DNA of 64,000 nucleotides from CAVQEK01 sp964596645. GTDB lineage: Bacteria; Bacteroidota; Bacteroidia; Cytophagales; Cyclobacteriaceae. The position numbers were made by a program, and so were the translations under genes. Below, one piece after another: positions 53,870-63,237 of this stretch. Location: assembly GCA_964596645.1 (NCBI GenBank), contig CAZQVB010000002.1, positions 62,001 to 126,000 of the forward strand. Direction: 5' to 3'. Numbering within the stretch: the first letter of the stretch is position 1; every line of letters starts with the position of its first letter. Under the pieces are notes generated by a model. That model made no database searches. It saw only the letters and a program-made list of their open reading frames with translations, and was not told where the DNA came from.

Positions 53870-54934
53870 ATGACTTCATACCTTCAGTTGTTTCTGGGCT
53901 TATGCCTGATCATGCTTGTTTACATCGATTTTGCAGTGACCGTTTTCTTGCCTAGGGGAGCCGGCCCGCTTACGGCGTACATCAACAGAGGCGTGGCCCG
54001 AGCGATGAGGTTCGTTGCGGGCGATAAAGGTTCCAACCCAATCCTTAGTCTTACCGGGCTCTTCATCATACTGGTGATGACCATGACATGGGTACTGCTG
54101 ATATGGACAGGCAATACACTCATTTACAGCTTCGACGACGCATCGGTACTACAGGCTTCTACCAAGGTGCCGGCTTCTTTTTGGGAGAAATTTTATTTTA
54201 CAGGCTATACACTCTCTACACTCGGCACGGGAGATTTTGTGCCCAATGGCAACTTCTGGCGGGTCTACACATCTGCGGCCTCTTTTACCGGCTTCATCGT
54301 ACTCACGGTGATCATTACCTATGTAGTGCCTGTCATCAACAACATCATAGAAGAGCGTACGCTCAGCCTGCGCATCACAAGCCTTGGTGAGTCTGTGAAG
54401 AGTGCCATGCGCAAAGGGTTTATCAATGGAAACTTCGATCAGTTGGCGGGCGAACTGGGCGATCTTTCACATGACATATTCAGCTACAGCCAAAACCATC
54501 ACGCTTACCCTATTCTGCACTACATCCACAACAGCGACCGTGCCGGCAATGTGATATTGAAGCTGGCCCTGCTCGACGAGGTGGTGACCATTCTGCTGTA
54601 TCATGTGCCTCGGGAACAATGTAAAAGTCGGCTGGCCTTGCAACAGATTCGACGCGCCATGACCACCTATCTGAAAACGGTAAGGCACATCAAAGAAGCC
54701 GATGAGCCGCCGCCAAGGCCCGATCTTGAAGATATAGGTTCCGGGCTGGGCGTGCAGTGGAAAAATCACAACTCCCATGAAGCAGACAAAATTTACCAAC
54801 AACTAGAAAAGCGACGGTGCCTGCTCAAAGGCATAGTGCAGGCCGACGGTTGGACATGGGACGATCTTGCTGCCGATAAGTACGAAGATGATATTTATCC
54901 GGAAACTATCGAACTGGAAAGTGAAGACCGCTGA
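53870..54934 (+). CDS. Two-helix ion channel with GTGD selectivity filter and long cytoplasmic domain
   Basis: A 354-residue protein with a first hydrophobic helix (about 5-26), two pore helices (about 60-82 and 138-158), and between them the filter-like segment TLGTGDFVP (117-125). The pore pattern is that of Ion_trans_2 potassium channels, with Thr where TxGYGD channels have Tyr. The C-terminal 195 residues are soluble and helical, with no RCK or cyclic-nucleotide motif that I recognise. The start is the ATG giving MTSYLQLFLG; a longer form starting up to 32 codons upstream is possible. Ion specificity is not certain. Confidence 0.8.
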   Translation: MTSYLQLFLGLCLIMLVYIDFAVTVFLPRGAGPLTAYINRGVARAMRFVAGDKGSNPILSLTGLFIILVMTMTWVLLIWTGNTLIYSFDDASVLQASTKVPASFWEKFYFTGYTLSTLGTGDFVPNGNFWRVYTSAASFTGFIVLTVIITYVVPVINNIIEERTLSLRITSLGESVKSAMRKGFINGNFDQLAGELGDLSHDIFSYSQNHHAYPILHYIHNSDRAGNVILKLALLDEVVTILLYHVPREQCKSRLALQQIRRAMTTYLKTVRHIKEADEPPPRPDLEDIGSGLGVQWKNHNSHEADKIYQQLEKRRCLLKGIVQADGWTWDDLAADKYEDDIYPETIELESEDR

Positions 54935-55008
54935 GATGCCAACGCACTGCGATTTTTCCTTTATATTTTTCATCAAGATGAAATGCGCCAATGCCAGCCC
55001 GCCCGCCG

Positions 55009-56370
55009 CTAAGGCTGGTTGATCTTTTCTAACAGCGCAATGGTGGTATTGGCAAAAAATGAACCCATGCCCGGGCCTACCCAATTCATAAAACGCACCT
55101 CGTCATTCGTGCTTCTGTCGTAGTGGTGGTCGGCAGTAATGTAGCCTATGTAGTGGCCGTTGAACCCGGTAATGACGGGCCGGAGGCCGTAGGAGGCCGC
55201 CAATGAGTCAATGCTATATTCCAGGGCAAGCTCCCCCGAAAAATCCGAAGGCATACCTATAAAGACAATATCGCCAAGGCGCAGCACTTGTATATTGGCC
55301 TCCAGTGGCGCCATGAGCTTTTCAAACAGCCAGCTACGAACGCGCAGGTTGTCGCTGATGCGCATTTGAGCATTTTCAAATTGCAGCGGCAAGCTCCCGA
55401 ACGCCAACACATGCGGAGGGTACGCTTGCACTGAATCCCACGTTTGCAATGCATAATCTGCCAGTGCATCGCCGTAATCCCGGCTTCTTTCAAAGCTTTT
55501 TGTCTCTATACCTGCAGCTCGGTGGCTGCCCACCATACCGGCGCAATACATGGCAAAGTCCACTCGGGGGCTTTCTTCCAGCTTGTGCACCAAATAAGCC
55601 GGATAATCCCCACTGAGTGCCTCTTCGGCCGAAGGCAAGGTAGTGGCATGTGCACTAAATGCAGTAATAATGGCCGTGCTGCCGTCATTGCGCACCAGCT
55701 TTACGTAGCGAAGCTGATCGTCGGCAGGGCTGTCGGCATCAAGGCGATTTTCGACCAGGCCATCGGTAGCCACAGAGGCAAATGCTGCCTGCGCAGGCAA
55801 CAGCCTATCTGTTATGGCAACGATTTCAGCGTTGATCTCATCGGCCATGTTTTGCACCATATGCTCGTCGAAGCCGCCAAAGAGCAACGCGCTTGCTGCA
55901 CCTGGCTGCCAGCCGCCAAAGCCATGATGGGTGTGCGTGGCAGAAAAATAATGATGGTCAACAAGTTTATTTCGAACGGATATAGCCTGCGACAGCGCAG
56001 GTGGAAATATGAGCAGATCGACAGAAACCAGCGCTACAGCGAGGTCTCCTTTGCTCAACACGGCTATGCGCGCGTAAAGCGTATCGTGCACACTGCCATA
56101 GATACTGCGCCTGCCATAGCCAACCAGCCGCTGAGGCCCATCGGGAAGTATAGCTACCTTGCCCCATCCGGCCATAAACGCACCGCCGGCTTCGGCAGTA
56201 GTCATTGAAAAAGTGTCAAGGGCGGCCTGTGTCTTATGATAAACGGGCCTGCCCTGAATGGGCGATCTGTCGATGGGAGCCACCACAGCCAGCACCAGCA
56301 GCAACATCAATGCGCCGATTGCCAGCCATACGAAAGCCTTGCTTTTTTTCAATTGATCTGTTTTTTGCAA
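55009..56370 (-). CDS. Membrane-anchored neutral-ceramidase-like hydrolase
   Basis: About 453 residues. One N-terminal membrane helix (KAFVWLAIGALMLLLVLAVV) is followed by a periplasmic domain with ceramidase-type motifs: GWGKVAILPDG near the N-terminus, ARIAVLSKGDLAVALVSVDLL, the zinc-site-like SATHTHHGFGG and SAHATTLPSAEEALSGDYPAYL. Neutral ceramidases cleave the N-acyl bond of ceramides, and Bacteroidota make sphingolipids, so a lipid substrate is plausible. The protein is shorter than full-length ceramidase (about 650-700), lacking most of the C-terminal Ig-like domain. The start is uncertain: I suggest TTG at 56370; the open frame runs to 56454 with no ATG. Confidence 0.75.
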   Translation of the reverse strand: MQKTDQLKKSKAFVWLAIGALMLLLVLAVVAPIDRSPIQGRPVYHKTQAALDTFSMTTAEAGGAFMAGWGKVAILPDGPQRLVGYGRRSIYGSVHDTLYARIAVLSKGDLAVALVSVDLLIFPPALSQAISVRNKLVDHHYFSATHTHHGFGGWQPGAASALLFGGFDEHMVQNMADEINAEIVAITDRLLPAQAAFASVATDGLVENRLDADSPADDQLRYVKLVRNDGSTAIITAFSAHATTLPSAEEALSGDYPAYLVHKLEESPRVDFAMYCAGMVGSHRAAGIETKSFERSRDYGDALADYALQTWDSVQAYPPHVLAFGSLPLQFENAQMRISDNLRVRSWLFEKLMAPLEANIQVLRLGDIVFIGMPSDFSGELALEYSIDSLAASYGLRPVITGFNGHYIGYITADHHYDRSTNDEVRFMNWVGPGMGSFFANTTIALLEKINQP

Positions 56371-56627
56371 AGCTAAGAGAAAGGAATGATACCAAAAGGT
56401 AAGGACAGCCCGGAAAGCATTCGCGCCAACCGCATGCCTGAAAGTTGCCGGCAAACGAGCGGTGTATTGAAATTTTGTTTTTAGTGCAGGACGTTATGGC
56501 GCTTTTTGATAATTTGCCCTGGCTGTTCCGGATTTTTTGAGAGGTGCAGCGGCAGGCTTGCAACATTACTGCCGATTATATTGGAGCGATCACTGCCGGC
56601 GCTTAGGCCAGGCAAAATGGTTATAAC

Positions 56628-57971
56628 TTGAGCAATCCTTCACCATATTCTCTGGAGCGCAAGCTCGGCCTGTATGCCGTCACCAACATTGTGATTGCCA
56701 ACATGATCGGTGCCGGTATATTCACCACATCCGGCCTGTTGTTGTCCGACCTCAACGATCCGGTGCTCATGATTGCGCTGTGGCTCGTGGGTGGGTTCAT
56801 TGCTCTTTGCGGGGCACTTTGCTATGGCGAGTTAGGTGCCGCCATGCCCAATGCCGGCGGCGAATATGTGTTTATCAGTCGTATCTTTCACCCGTTGCCA
56901 GGCTTCCTCAGTGGCTGGGTTTCCTTTATCGTAGGCTTTTCAGCACCCATTGCCGCATCATCCATCGGCTTTAGTGAATATCTGTACAGGGCGGTGCCGG
57001 GGGCCTTTCATTTCGATGCTGTGTCTGTGTCGTTGGTTAAAAAGTTCTTTTCCATACTGGTCATCGTCGCATTCACACTGGTACACCTTCGGGGCATGGA
57101 CTTTGGCTCGCGCGTGCAAAATTTTCTCACACTGCTCAAGGTACTGTTGGTGGTAGGGCTGGTGGTGGTTGGCTTTGCATTTGGCCGGGGCAGTTTCGAT
57201 CATTTTTCTGAAATGGAGGTGATCACCGCAGCGCCCGCCAACTGGAAAACCATCGGCCTGTCGCTCATGTGGATTATGTTTGCCTACAGCGGCTACAATG
57301 CCTCGGTGTACATTGGCTCCGAAATAAAAAACCCATCGGTAAACCTGCCCCGATCGCTGATAGTGGGCACAGGTGCTGTGGTGCTGCTTTACCTTGGTCT
57401 CAATACGCTGTTTGTATATGCTGTGCCTGTCGGTGCGCTCAAAGGAGTGATTTCCGTGGGCGGGGTTGCGGTCGACCGGCTGTTCGGACCTGCATCGGAC
57501 ACATTTTTTTCACTGGCCATCGCGTTGGCACTTTTTTCTTCCATCAGCGCTTTCATTATACTCGGCCCCAGGGTGTACTACGCCATGGCCAAAGACGGGT
57601 ACTTCTTCCGATTTGCCAGCAAGGTGCATCCAAAGCATCATGTGCCGAGTTGGTCGATCATTTTTCAGGGCGGCATATCCATCATTATAGTGCTCTCTGG
57701 TACCTTCGATCAGATCCTCACCTATATGGGCTTTGCGCTGGGTATCTTCCCACTGCTCACCATTCTGGGGCTTTTCCGGTTGCGTATGCAGAATAAGGTG
57801 CCCATTCGTTTGCCGGGCTTTCCCTATACCGCCATAGTGTTCATCATAGCGGGTGTATCCATATTGGTGCTGGCCTTTATGGAGCGGCCCACCGAGTCGC
57901 TCATAGCCATTGCTACTGTGCTGCTGGGCATACCGGCCTATTATCTATTTCTGAAAAGACGCCGTACCTAG
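56628..57971 (+). CDS. APC-family amino acid permease
   Basis: A 447-residue transporter with about 12 membrane helices. The family opening SLERKLGLYAVTNIVIANMIGAGIFTTSG (helix 1 with the unwound GAGIF motif) and CYGELGAAMPNAGGEYVFI are clear, and FAYSGYNASVYIGSEIKNP marks helix 6. It likely exchanges or imports amino acids with protons or sodium. The start is a TTG giving MSNPSPYSLERK, since no earlier ATG fits. The next gene begins within a few bases of the stop. Confidence 0.93.
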   Translation: MSNPSPYSLERKLGLYAVTNIVIANMIGAGIFTTSGLLLSDLNDPVLMIALWLVGGFIALCGALCYGELGAAMPNAGGEYVFISRIFHPLPGFLSGWVSFIVGFSAPIAASSIGFSEYLYRAVPGAFHFDAVSVSLVKKFFSILVIVAFTLVHLRGMDFGSRVQNFLTLLKVLLVVGLVVVGFAFGRGSFDHFSEMEVITAAPANWKTIGLSLMWIMFAYSGYNASVYIGSEIKNPSVNLPRSLIVGTGAVVLLYLGLNTLFVYAVPVGALKGVISVGGVAVDRLFGPASDTFFSLAIALALFSSISAFIILGPRVYYAMAKDGYFFRFASKVHPKHHVPSWSIIFQGGISIIIVLSGTFDQILTYMGFALGIFPLLTILGLFRLRMQNKVPIRLPGFPYTAIVFIIAGVSILVLAFMERPTESLIAIATVLLGIPAYYLFLKRRRT

Positions 57972-57976
57972 TGGTA

Positions 57977-59455
57977 ATGCCTAAAAAAGAATCTTCAGGT
58001 GCTCTGCCAGCCTACTCCTGCCCGTGTATCATAATAGTGCTGATGCTGTGGGTGGGCATGGCCTGTAGTATGGCCCAGACCATTGAGCAGCCAAAGGGTA
58101 TTTCTATACCATTGGCAGACAGCGATTCATCTTTTCATGTGTTGTCAACTGAAGACGGTTACATCGTGCTGTGCCGGCAGCTTCATGCTACCGGCGGGCA
58201 GCGCGATAAAAAATGGGAGTTGCTTCTGCTCGACAGCACACTCAGTGTGATCAACCGCAGGCAAGTGGCTGCAGATTCGGAGTACACGCTGGAAGGCATA
58301 TATGAGTCATCTGGCAAGTTGTATTTGTTGATGCAGACGTACCTGAGGGCGCAAAATAGGATAGGCATTCTGCGTATCTCTTTTAGCCAAGTACAGCAGG
58401 AGTGGTTCGAAATAGGTGGATATATGCCCGAATACCTGCAACACTTTGGAGTAATCAACGAGCTGATGATCTTTGGCGGCATACAAAATCTGCGGCCCTC
58501 TGTTGTTTGCTATCGTTTTGGTTCACCGAGTCCCATCATTTTAGAGGGCCTTTATGCCAACAACAACAGCCTGTTGCGCATAGAACTGGATGAAGGAGAG
58601 GGCAGCATCATCGTCTACTTCACCAACGACAGCAAGAAAAAATCTGCTTCGCTTACTGCAAGGGTGTATGATGCTGCAGGCGTGCTACAGCGCGATATAG
58701 TGCTTCAACCTTCCAAAGATTATCACCTGCTCAGCGCCCGCCTCGTCAAAAGTGAAGAGGCTACAGTGATGGTGGGCACGTTTGGAGTGAGCAGAAGGCA
58801 GCTTGCGTCAGGCATTTTCCTGGCGCGCCTGCATAGCGACGGCAGTCAGGTGATCAACTATTACGACTTCACACGTTTGAAGCACTTTTTCGATTATATG
58901 GCACCCCGACAGCGCGAGCGCATGGAGCGGCGTATACGAGCAAAGCGTGCCAGAGGGAAGGAAGGATTGTATGCCACGCATGCCGTGCTACGGGAAATGA
59001 TGGCCGTAGACGATGGCTATATGCTCAATATAGAATGCTTCAGCCAGGAGGGCGCACAGCCGGGCCTGCACGATTTGTGGAGTGAAAATTTGAAATACTC
59101 CCATGCCGCAGTGATCCATTTCGGTGCCGATGCGCTCATTCGTTCCGATCTGGTATTCGACCTGCAGCACCAATCCAACAATCAGGACCGGCAGCAACTA
59201 TACTGTGTAAAGCACCCGGCTGGTCTGCGCTGTGTGTCGACCAAAGAAGACTCCATTTATATACAAAGCACCACCCCACAGAGGCAGGGCAATGTACAGA
59301 TAACACCTTCTATAAAACTGCCCACCGGGGCCAATGCGGATTGGAGTTCGCACCTGGAGCATTTTATGCACAACAAACTATTGGTATATGGCACGGTGAA
59401 AGCGGACGGCATGCGGCGTATTTTCTTTCTAAATACATTAAAAATAGTGGACTGA
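57977..59455 (+). CDS. Secreted protein of unknown function
   Basis: A 492-residue protein. The N-terminus has a long signal segment (IIIVLMLWVGMACSMAQT), with cleavage probably after the SMAQ or an atypical lipidation at the Cys. The mature region has many short beta-strand units (FHVLSTEDGYIVLCRQL, WELLLLDSTLSVINRRQV, KLYLLMQTYLRAQNRIGILRI), like a beta-propeller, but no standard repeat can be aligned with confidence. Near residue 315 lies a very basic stretch (RQRERMERRIRAKRARGKE). It starts within 6 bp of the permease stop, implying co-transcription. Confidence 0.6.
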   Translation: MPKKESSGALPAYSCPCIIIVLMLWVGMACSMAQTIEQPKGISIPLADSDSSFHVLSTEDGYIVLCRQLHATGGQRDKKWELLLLDSTLSVINRRQVAADSEYTLEGIYESSGKLYLLMQTYLRAQNRIGILRISFSQVQQEWFEIGGYMPEYLQHFGVINELMIFGGIQNLRPSVVCYRFGSPSPIILEGLYANNNSLLRIELDEGEGSIIVYFTNDSKKKSASLTARVYDAAGVLQRDIVLQPSKDYHLLSARLVKSEEATVMVGTFGVSRRQLASGIFLARLHSDGSQVINYYDFTRLKHFFDYMAPRQRERMERRIRAKRARGKEGLYATHAVLREMMAVDDGYMLNIECFSQEGAQPGLHDLWSENLKYSHAAVIHFGADALIRSDLVFDLQHQSNNQDRQQLYCVKHPAGLRCVSTKEDSIYIQSTTPQRQGNVQITPSIKLPTGANADWSSHLEHFMHNKLLVYGTVKADGMRRIFFLNTLKIVD

Positions 59456-59630
59456 TCAGTGGTACAGATGCTATTTGTCACGACTCAATTTCCTTTCTTC
59501 ACGTAGTGAAAAAACATCGTGCACGCGCCAATCAACCTGCGGGAGTTTGCCTCTTTGCATATGCCTCCACAGCCTATGGCCAACCTGAACATTTTATATA
59601 TAAACCTGTTATTTTTGCGCTTTCGAAAAC

Positions 59631-61616
59631 ATGCAGCACATGCCTTCCACGGAAATCACCTCTATAGCCCAGTATTGTAAAAGCCTCACCCGATACGCAA
59701 GGCGCGAAAGTGTGGAGGTAGATATTGGCGGCCTGTCATTGGGAGGCAACCATCCGATACGCATACAGTCCATGACCACCGTAGATACCATGGATACTGA
59801 GGGTTCTGTGGCCCAGTCCATACGGATGATAGAAGCCGGTTGCGAGTATGTGCGCATCACAGCGCCGAGTATGAAAGAGGCTGAAAACCTGCGCAACATT
59901 AAGCAGGAGCTGCGCCGCCGGGGCTACCATACCCCGCTTATTGCCGACATCCATTTCACACCCAACGCCGCTGAGCTTGCGGCGCGCATCGTTGAAAAGG
60001 TCCGCATAAACCCCGGCAACTATGCCGATAAAAAGAAATTTGAGGCTTTAGAATACACAGACGACGCCTACCGTGCCGAGTTGGCCCGCATCCGCGATAA
60101 GTTTACTCCGCTGGTGAAAATCTGCAAAGAGTATGGCACAGCCATGCGCATAGGCACCAATCATGGCTCACTCAGCGACAGGATTATGAGCCGCTATGGC
60201 GATACACCACTGGGCATGGTGGAGTCGGCACTGGAGTTTCTCCGCATTGCCGAAGACCTCAACTACTACAGCATCGTGCTGTCGATGAAGGCCAGCAATA
60301 CGCAAGTGATGGTGCAGGCCTACCGCTTGCTGGTGCAAAAAATGGAGGAAGAAGGTTTGCGGCCTTACCCGCTACACCTGGGCGTGACCGAAGCCGGAGA
60401 AGCCGAAGACGGAAGGATAAAATCGGCCGTGGGCATAGGTGCCCTGCTGGAAGACGGCCTGGGCGATACAATACGCGTAAGCCTTACAGAAGAGCCTGAA
60501 TATGAAGTGCCCGTAGCACGCGCCCTGGCCGATCGCTATCACCGCCGGAGCAGCCACACACCCATACCCGACGTGGACAGGCTGCCCATTGACCCGTTCA
60601 GCTACGCTCGGCGCGAGACGGACGAGGTATACAACTTTGGTGATAAAAATGTGCCCCGGGTGATCGCCGATGTGCGTGCACTTGCGCCCGTCGTCTATAA
60701 GGATCTGGAGTGTGTGGGTCATTTTTACCTGCCAGAGCTGGATAAGTTTAAAATGAATGATCAGGGAGCCGATTTTATCTACTCCGGCAGCCGGCCAGTG
60801 CCCTTTATGCTGCCCAATGGTCTGAAGGAAATTTTAGACCTGTACGCCTGGCAAAACCACACCGACCAGTCCAATGCGTTTCCGATGTTTTCCGCCGACG
60901 AATTCATCGATAATCCGGTGAGGCACCCCACTTTGAATTTTGTGCGCATTGCCACACCCACCTTAAGTAGTATGCTGGTGCAGGCATTGAAAGCGAACAA
61001 CAATGTGGTACTGGTGGCCTCTACAGCCAACGAGCATGCCATGCCAGCACTACGCCGGCTGATGTTCGATTTGGTTCATCATGAGGTGCGCGTGCCCGTG
61101 GTTATTGAAAGAACGTATGATGAAGCCGACACGGAAACGCTGCTATTGTATGCTTCTACTGATGTTGGCGGCCTGCTTATCGACGGCTTTGGCGACGGCG
61201 TAATGTTGAGTATGCCCCAGGCAAAATTGCCGGCGACAAAGGAAAAGGTGAAATTTCTGAACAGCACAGCCTTTGGCATATTACAGGCGGCACGTACCCG
61301 CATCACGAAAACGGAATATATTTCCTGCCCCTCTTGTGGCCGTACCTTGTTCGATCTGCAGGAGACTACGGCTAAGATACGCAAGCGAACCGACCACCTG
61401 AAAGGCATAAAAATTGGCATAATGGGTTGCATAGTCAATGGCCCCGGTGAAATGGCCGACGCAGACTATGGCTATGTGGGCTCGGGAAAAGGAAAAATAA
61501 CGCTCTACAGAGGCAAAGAAGTGGTGAAGCGCAACGTGCCCTCCGACAGGGCAGTAGACGAATTGATACATCTGATACGCGAAGACGGCAACTGGCTGGA
61601 ACAAGAAACGGTATGA
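59631..61616 (+). CDS. ispG: 4-Hydroxy-3-methylbut-2-enyl-diphosphate synthase, long (two-part) form
   Basis: A 661-residue GcpE/IspG, converting MEcPP to HMBPP in the non-mevalonate isoprenoid pathway. The TIM-barrel part has GNHPIRIQSMTTVDTMDTEG, PLIADIHFTP and VRINPGNYAD; the 4Fe-4S part has Cys566 and Cys569 (CPSCGRTLFDL), Cys600 (MGCIVNGPGE) and Glu607. A central insertion of about 250 residues (about 300-550) is the hallmark of the long type found in Bacteroidota, Chlorobi and plants; the E. coli form has about 370 residues. It overlaps the next gene by 4 bp. Confidence 0.96.
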   Translation: MQHMPSTEITSIAQYCKSLTRYARRESVEVDIGGLSLGGNHPIRIQSMTTVDTMDTEGSVAQSIRMIEAGCEYVRITAPSMKEAENLRNIKQELRRRGYHTPLIADIHFTPNAAELAARIVEKVRINPGNYADKKKFEALEYTDDAYRAELARIRDKFTPLVKICKEYGTAMRIGTNHGSLSDRIMSRYGDTPLGMVESALEFLRIAEDLNYYSIVLSMKASNTQVMVQAYRLLVQKMEEEGLRPYPLHLGVTEAGEAEDGRIKSAVGIGALLEDGLGDTIRVSLTEEPEYEVPVARALADRYHRRSSHTPIPDVDRLPIDPFSYARRETDEVYNFGDKNVPRVIADVRALAPVVYKDLECVGHFYLPELDKFKMNDQGADFIYSGSRPVPFMLPNGLKEILDLYAWQNHTDQSNAFPMFSADEFIDNPVRHPTLNFVRIATPTLSSMLVQALKANNNVVLVASTANEHAMPALRRLMFDLVHHEVRVPVVIERTYDEADTETLLLYASTDVGGLLIDGFGDGVMLSMPQAKLPATKEKVKFLNSTAFGILQAARTRITKTEYISCPSCGRTLFDLQETTAKIRKRTDHLKGIKIGIMGCIVNGPGEMADADYGYVGSGKGKITLYRGKEVVKRNVPSDRAVDELIHLIREDGNWLEQETV

Positions 61617-61819
61617 AAGAAAAAGAAAATAAGGAGAACCCGGGAGTGAAAGAATATTTTCAATTTGGTGAGGTGTTCGGTTATTTCTTTAGGAAGCGTG
61701 ACCCGAACAGAAAGAGCAATTTCAACCTCAGAATGATGCACGGCATCAATAAAATATCCATCGTGATCTTCATTCTGGGTATCATATACCTGCTGGTAAA
61801 ATACCTGATCATACGATGA
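61613..61819 (+). CDS. Small single-helix membrane protein (DUF6728-like)
   Basis: A 68-residue protein with a charged N-terminus, the conserved block YFQFGEVFGYFFRKRDPNR then NFNLRMMHGINKISI, and one C-terminal membrane helix (VIFILGIIYLLVKYLI). I recognise it as the Bacteroidota DUF6728 family by memory. ATGA overlaps join it to ispG upstream and to the MmcQ-like gene downstream. The job is unknown. Confidence 0.75.
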   Translation: MKEKENKENPGVKEYFQFGEVFGYFFRKRDPNRKSNFNLRMMHGINKISIVIFILGIIYLLVKYLIIR

Positions 61820-62172
61820 ACATCGAGGAGTTCAGGTCGTACTGCCTCAGCAAACCCGCCACTACTGAGCATATTCCTTTCGGCCCCTCGGCCCTGGTAT
61901 TCAAGGTGATGAATAAGATGTTTGCACTGGCCGACCTGGATGCTTTTCAAACGGTGTCTCTCAAGTGCGATCCGGAACAAGCCACCATGCTGCGAGAGCA
62001 ATATGCACAGGTGCGCGCAGGCTACCACATGAACAAAAAACATTGGAACACCATCGATATGGATGGCAGCATCAGCGATGCCGTCGTCTACCAGTGGATC
62101 GATGCCTCTTACCAGTTGGTGGTGGCCGGCCTGCCTAAAAAAGCCCGGGAGCAGATGAAGGCCGGGGAGTGA
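61816..62172 (+). CDS. MmcQ/YjbR-family protein
   Basis: A 118-residue protein of the MmcQ/YjbR family (double-wing or CyaY-like fold). Landmarks: NIEEFRSYCLSKPATTEHIPFG, FKVMNKMFALADL, VSLKCDPEQATMLREQY and GYHMNKKHWNTIDMDG, ending DASYQLVVAGLPKKAREQM. The family may bind DNA, but this is not established. Its ATG overlaps the preceding stop by 4 bp, so three genes from ispG are coupled. Confidence 0.92.
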   Translation: MNIEEFRSYCLSKPATTEHIPFGPSALVFKVMNKMFALADLDAFQTVSLKCDPEQATMLREQYAQVRAGYHMNKKHWNTIDMDGSISDAVVYQWIDASYQLVVAGLPKKAREQMKAGE

Positions 62173-62183
62173 ATTCTCTTGTC

Positions 62184-62324
62184 TTACGCTTTTTTGGTGA
62201 TGCCTCTCAATATACCACCAGGGTCTGCGTTCGTTTTCAAAGCTTTTCTTACAGCCTTCATTCCAAAAATATCTGAGAATGAGGGAGATAAAGTAAGGTA
62301 TTTGTAAAATAACTTGAACGCCAT
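62184..62324 (-). CDS. Possible 46-residue peptide or gene remnant
   Basis: A short minus-strand frame starting MAFKLFYKYLTLSPSF and ending NADPGGILRGITKKA. The C-terminal AVRKALKTNADPGGIL part looks protein-like in composition, unlike a random frame, so it may be a true small gene or the tail of a decayed one. I cannot name it. Confidence 0.3.
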   Translation of the reverse strand: MAFKLFYKYLTLSPSFSDIFGMKAVRKALKTNADPGGILRGITKKA

Positions 62325-62520
62325 TGGTTACCCTCAAATCACGCATTTGAATACAATGAGCAGTGGCTTAACGGATTGCGAGAAAGTGTGACAAGAAGTG
62401 AAACAGAAAAGCTGTTTTGAGGATTTTCTTTCAAATCACCGCTTTCATTTTAATTCAATCGTGAAAATTACATTTTCTTTCAGAACTTCTTAAAGTTTGC
62501 GTATTTGCCTCATTAAATTG

Positions 62521-63108
62521 ATGAAAAGGGCATTTGTTTACATTCTTCTGGGTCTGGGTTTTTGCCTCTCGATGGCATGCCAGCGAACTATGGTCTGCCC
62601 GGCTTACCACAGCTATTTCATTCTCGACACACGCGAGACAACGAAGATGTTCTCCTACCTGGGCGAAGATTCTCTGCCTAAAGGTGGCTGGGAGGTAGAC
62701 AAGCAAAAAGTGGGTATAGCCGAAGAGATATCTGACAGAAAGAAGGAGAAAATGATGGCCACCGTGTCGGTAGAGTCTATATACCTGCCGCTCGAAGACC
62801 CCTTTGCTGCGTATGCCGCACAATATGCTTCCGGCGATACGCTGAACCTGATGGATACGGCTGCCTTCATGTCGCAAACCTTTGCCGATGCCGACGCATA
62901 CAACATCGATCAGGTGATCTACCTGCACCATTTTGGTAAATATTTTCCGCAGCGCAAGTCGGAGCAGGAAGAATTGGAAGAAGACCTGAAACCCGAAGAG
63001 ATTGCCGCTGTGGCCGAAGAGCAGGAAAAACCCAAACGCAAATTTTGGCCCTTCGGCAAAGGCAAGAAAAATGACGATGCCGACACAGCAGACGAAGAAA
63101 CCCCCTAG
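62521..63108 (+). CDS. Lipoprotein of unknown function with acidic/basic C-terminal tail
   Basis: A 195-residue protein with a lipoprotein signal (ILLGLGFCLSMAC, lipid Cys at about 20). The mature part contains CPAYHSYFILDTRETTKMF near the N-terminus, a middle region SVESIYLPLEDPFA, and a low-complexity tail of alternating Glu- and Lys-rich stretches (KPKRKFWPFGKGKKN). Homologues with this CPAYHSYF pattern exist in Bacteroidota, but the function is unknown. The start is the ATG immediately before the signal peptide. A hairpin follows directly. Confidence 0.65.
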   Translation: MKRAFVYILLGLGFCLSMACQRTMVCPAYHSYFILDTRETTKMFSYLGEDSLPKGGWEVDKQKVGIAEEISDRKKEKMMATVSVESIYLPLEDPFAAYAAQYASGDTLNLMDTAAFMSQTFADADAYNIDQVIYLHHFGKYFPQRKSEQEELEEDLKPEEIAAVAEEQEKPKRKFWPFGKGKKNDDADTADEETP

Positions 63109-63130
63109 AGACGCAATGCCTTGCGTCTCT
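63107..63130. terminator. Perfect 10-bp hairpin overlapping the lipoprotein stop codon
   Basis: AGAGACGCAA (63107-63116) pairs with TTGCGTCTCT (63121-63130), loop TGCC. No strong T run follows, so it may be a dispersed repeat (AGACGCAA/TTGCGTCT type) acting as a terminator. Confidence 0.5.
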
Positions 63131-63237
63131 TCCAATAAATATCATGCATAAAATAAAATCCCAAGCGCCTGTGGCCGTGGAGATTCTGAGCATTTTTTTT
63201 AGGCCGGCGCAGCGGCCGGTATTGGGCCACAGCCTGC

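Noticed and set aside
61681..62346. 221-codon minus-strand frame across DUF6728-like and MmcQ-like genes
   Set aside because: Antisense to two recognised, coupled genes; no family features.
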